Translations under genes and position numbers: made by a program
Notes under the pieces: model-generated
The model's database searches: none
The model's input: the letters and a program-made list of their open reading frames with translations, nothing else
What the model was told of the DNA's origin: nothing
From: Candidatus Aminicenantes bacterium UBA4085
GTDB lineage: Bacteria; Acidobacteriota; Aminicenantia; Aminicenantales; UBA4085
Direction: 5' to 3'
Assembly: GCA_002383325.1 (NCBI GenBank)
Contig: DFYJ01000100.1
Coordinates: 261-13,725 of the forward strand
Length of the DNA: 13,465 nucleotides
In this document: in pieces, positions 12,215 through 13,465 of the stretch
Layout: every line of letters begins with the position of its first letter
Numbering within the stretch: position 1 is the first letter of the stretch

Positions 12215-13465
12215 CTATTTCTCGATCCGCTTGGCGGGCATCGAGCGTCCGCCCTGGTTCAGCACCATCCCCGTCACCTTGCCGGATGCGTCCTTGATGA
12301 ACTCCACGCTGCCGTCCACGACTTTGAGGAAGAACTTGATTTCGGACTCGGCGAAGATCTCGGCCGCGCCCTGCCCGGTGGCCTGGGTGAAGTAGCGGTC
12401 TCCCTGGCGGAAGAACTTGATGACGAATCCCGGCTGCAGCTCATAGTCGCCCGCGTATTGGTCGAAGGCCTTCGGGTCGATTTTGAGCTCCTTGGGCTCG
12501 ACGATGGGCTTGCCCAGGGCCGCCCCGATGATCTTGGTGGTGAACAAGCCCGGGGTCCGCGCGGGCAGCGTGCTGTTGGTCAGGATGATCACGATCAGCC
12601 GCTCCTCGGGCAGGAGGACGCCGTCCGAAGTGAAGCCGTCGATGCCTCCCCCGTGGGCGATCTTGCGCTGGCCCTCGAAGCTCCCGATCCCCCAGCCGTA
12701 GCCGTAATCGGAGGAGGAGCCGTCCTTGAGCTTGTAAGCGGTCCAGGCCTTTTCCAGCGTCTCACGCTTGATGAGCTTGCCGGCCAGCAGGGCTTCGTTC
12801 CAAGCGGCCAGGTCGTCCACCGTCGACACAAGCGACCCGGCGGCGTAGGGCAGGGTCATGGAAAGATAATTGGCGTTGGCGAAGCCGTTGCTCGGGCCCG
12901 GACCGTAGCCCGAAATTCGCCGCGGGATGATCCGCGTCGCGCTGTCGTAATGGGTGTTCTTGAGGCCGAGGGGGTCGAAGACGTTCTTCTGCATGAACGC
13001 TTCGTAGCTCGTCCCCGAGATCTTCTCGATGATCGCGCCCAGCAAGACGTAGCCCGAATTATTGTAGGCCCACTTTTCGCCCGGCGCGAAATCGAAGGGC
13101 TTGTCTTTGAACACGGCGATAAGCTCCGCCACGGGCAAGTCCTTGCGCCGCAGCGGCTGGAACTCCTTGAGATCGGTGATGCTCTTGATGCCCGAGGTGT
13201 GGGTCAGAAGATGCTCCACCGTGATCGTCCTGCCCTGCACGGGGTAGTCCGGCAGGAACTTGGTCAGCGGGTCGTCGAGCGCGAGCTTGCCCTGCTCCAG
13301 GAGCATCAGGACGGCCACGGCCGTGAACTGTTTGGTCATGGAGCCGATGCGGAAGACGTGCTCGGGCGTCATGGCCACGCCCAGCTCGAGGTCGGCTGTG
13401 CCGTAGGCTTTGCGCAGCAGCGGCTTGCCGTCCTTCATGACTAGGACCGCTGCTCCAGGCGTTCC
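12215..13465 (-). CDS. Serine hydrolase of the beta-lactamase/PBP (class C) family, 5' partial
   Basis: The gene runs off the right edge. The frame remains open beyond the Met at 13438 with family-like residues ('GTPGAAVLVMKDGKPLLRKAYG'), so that Met is internal and the true N-terminus, probably with a signal peptide, is outside the window; 416 residues are visible. Numbered from the Met at 13438, the nucleophile motif S33-x-x-K36 is in 'FRIGSMTKQFTA', the Y125-x-N127 motif is in 'WAYNNSGYVLLG', and the third motif H262-G-G is in 'IAHGGGIDGFTS'. A C-terminal beta domain (about residues 325-407, 'FDQYAGDYELQPGFVIKFFRQ') resembles DUF3471. Such proteins are periplasmic esterases or D,D-peptidases; the substrate cannot be deduced. 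It is followed by the Tat-signal TIM-barrel gene. Confidence 0.92.
   Translation of the reverse strand, partial: GTPGAAVLVMKDGKPLLRKAYGTADLELGVAMTPEHVFRIGSMTKQFTAVAVLMLLEQGKLALDDPLTKFLPDYPVQGRTITVEHLLTHTSGIKSITDLKEFQPLRRKDLPVAELIAVFKDKPFDFAPGEKWAYNNSGYVLLGAIIEKISGTSYEAFMQKNVFDPLGLKNTHYDSATRIIPRRISGYGPGPSNGFANANYLSMTLPYAAGSLVSTVDDLAAWNEALLAGKLIKRETLEKAWTAYKLKDGSSSDYGYGWGIGSFEGQRKIAHGGGIDGFTSDGVLLPEERLIVIILTNSTLPARTPGLFTTKIIGAALGKPIVEPKELKIDPKAFDQYAGDYELQPGFVIKFFRQGDRYFTQATGQGAAEIFAESEIKFFLKVVDGSVEFIKDASGKVTGMVLNQGGRSMPAKRIEK

Noticed and set aside
12032..13444. Long plus-strand open frame of 470 codons opposite the serine hydrolase and TIM-barrel genes
   Set aside because: It is antisense to two genes with clear catalytic or export motifs. 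Its translation is low-complexity and rich in Gly, Leu, Asp and Arg, as expected from GC-rich antisense frames.

Overview
The window is 13.5 kb of GC-rich bacterial DNA with tightly packed genes and no RNA genes, insertion sequences, CRISPR array or plasmid functions that I can see. Two secreted 6-bladed beta-propeller (NHL-type) proteins carry the same 'GQGPGE' signature. Together with a DUF4097 envelope protein, a secreted GH29 fucosidase, a Tat-exported TIM-barrel protein and a serine hydrolase of the beta-lactamase type, this resembles Candidatus Aminicenantes or a related Acidobacteriota-like lineage. The taxonomic guess is inference from gene content only.

Layout, left to right. Positions 1-3842 (+) hold a tight co-directional cluster: the tail of an unidentified gene, a DUF4097 protein, an MFS transporter (GTGA overlap) and a short YgiQ-type radical SAM protein (4 nt gap). 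Positions 3941-4341 (+) are a hicB-hicA toxin-antitoxin pair with a good sigma70-like promoter. Positions 4385-5740 (+) encode a secreted alpha-L-fucosidase. Positions 5808-6537 (+) are a HEPN-MNT toxin-antitoxin pair. A beta-propeller gene lies at 6565-7737 (-), followed by a vapB-vapC-like pair at 7803-8512 (-). An AT-rich divergent promoter region separates vapBC from a lone MNT nucleotidyltransferase at 8740-9057 (+). A secreted protein of unknown function lies at 9070-10005 (-), divergent from the second beta-propeller gene at 10123-11313 (+). The right end (-) is a two-gene unit of a serine hydrolase, cut by the window edge, and a Tat-signal TIM-barrel protein.

The most notable region is 3.9-9.1 kb. 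Three toxin-antitoxin modules of unrelated families (HicBA, HEPN-MNT, VapBC) are interleaved with carbohydrate and envelope genes. They are accompanied by a second MNT gene that is about 60 % identical to the one in the HEPN-MNT pair but has no HEPN partner. That second copy has substitutions at the three places where MNT enzymes normally hold their catalytic signature (GS to GQ, DxD to DxE, and the third Asp to Val), so it looks like a pseudoenzyme or regulator derived from the active antitoxin. The rest of the window looks like ordinary chromosomal secretion and envelope genes.
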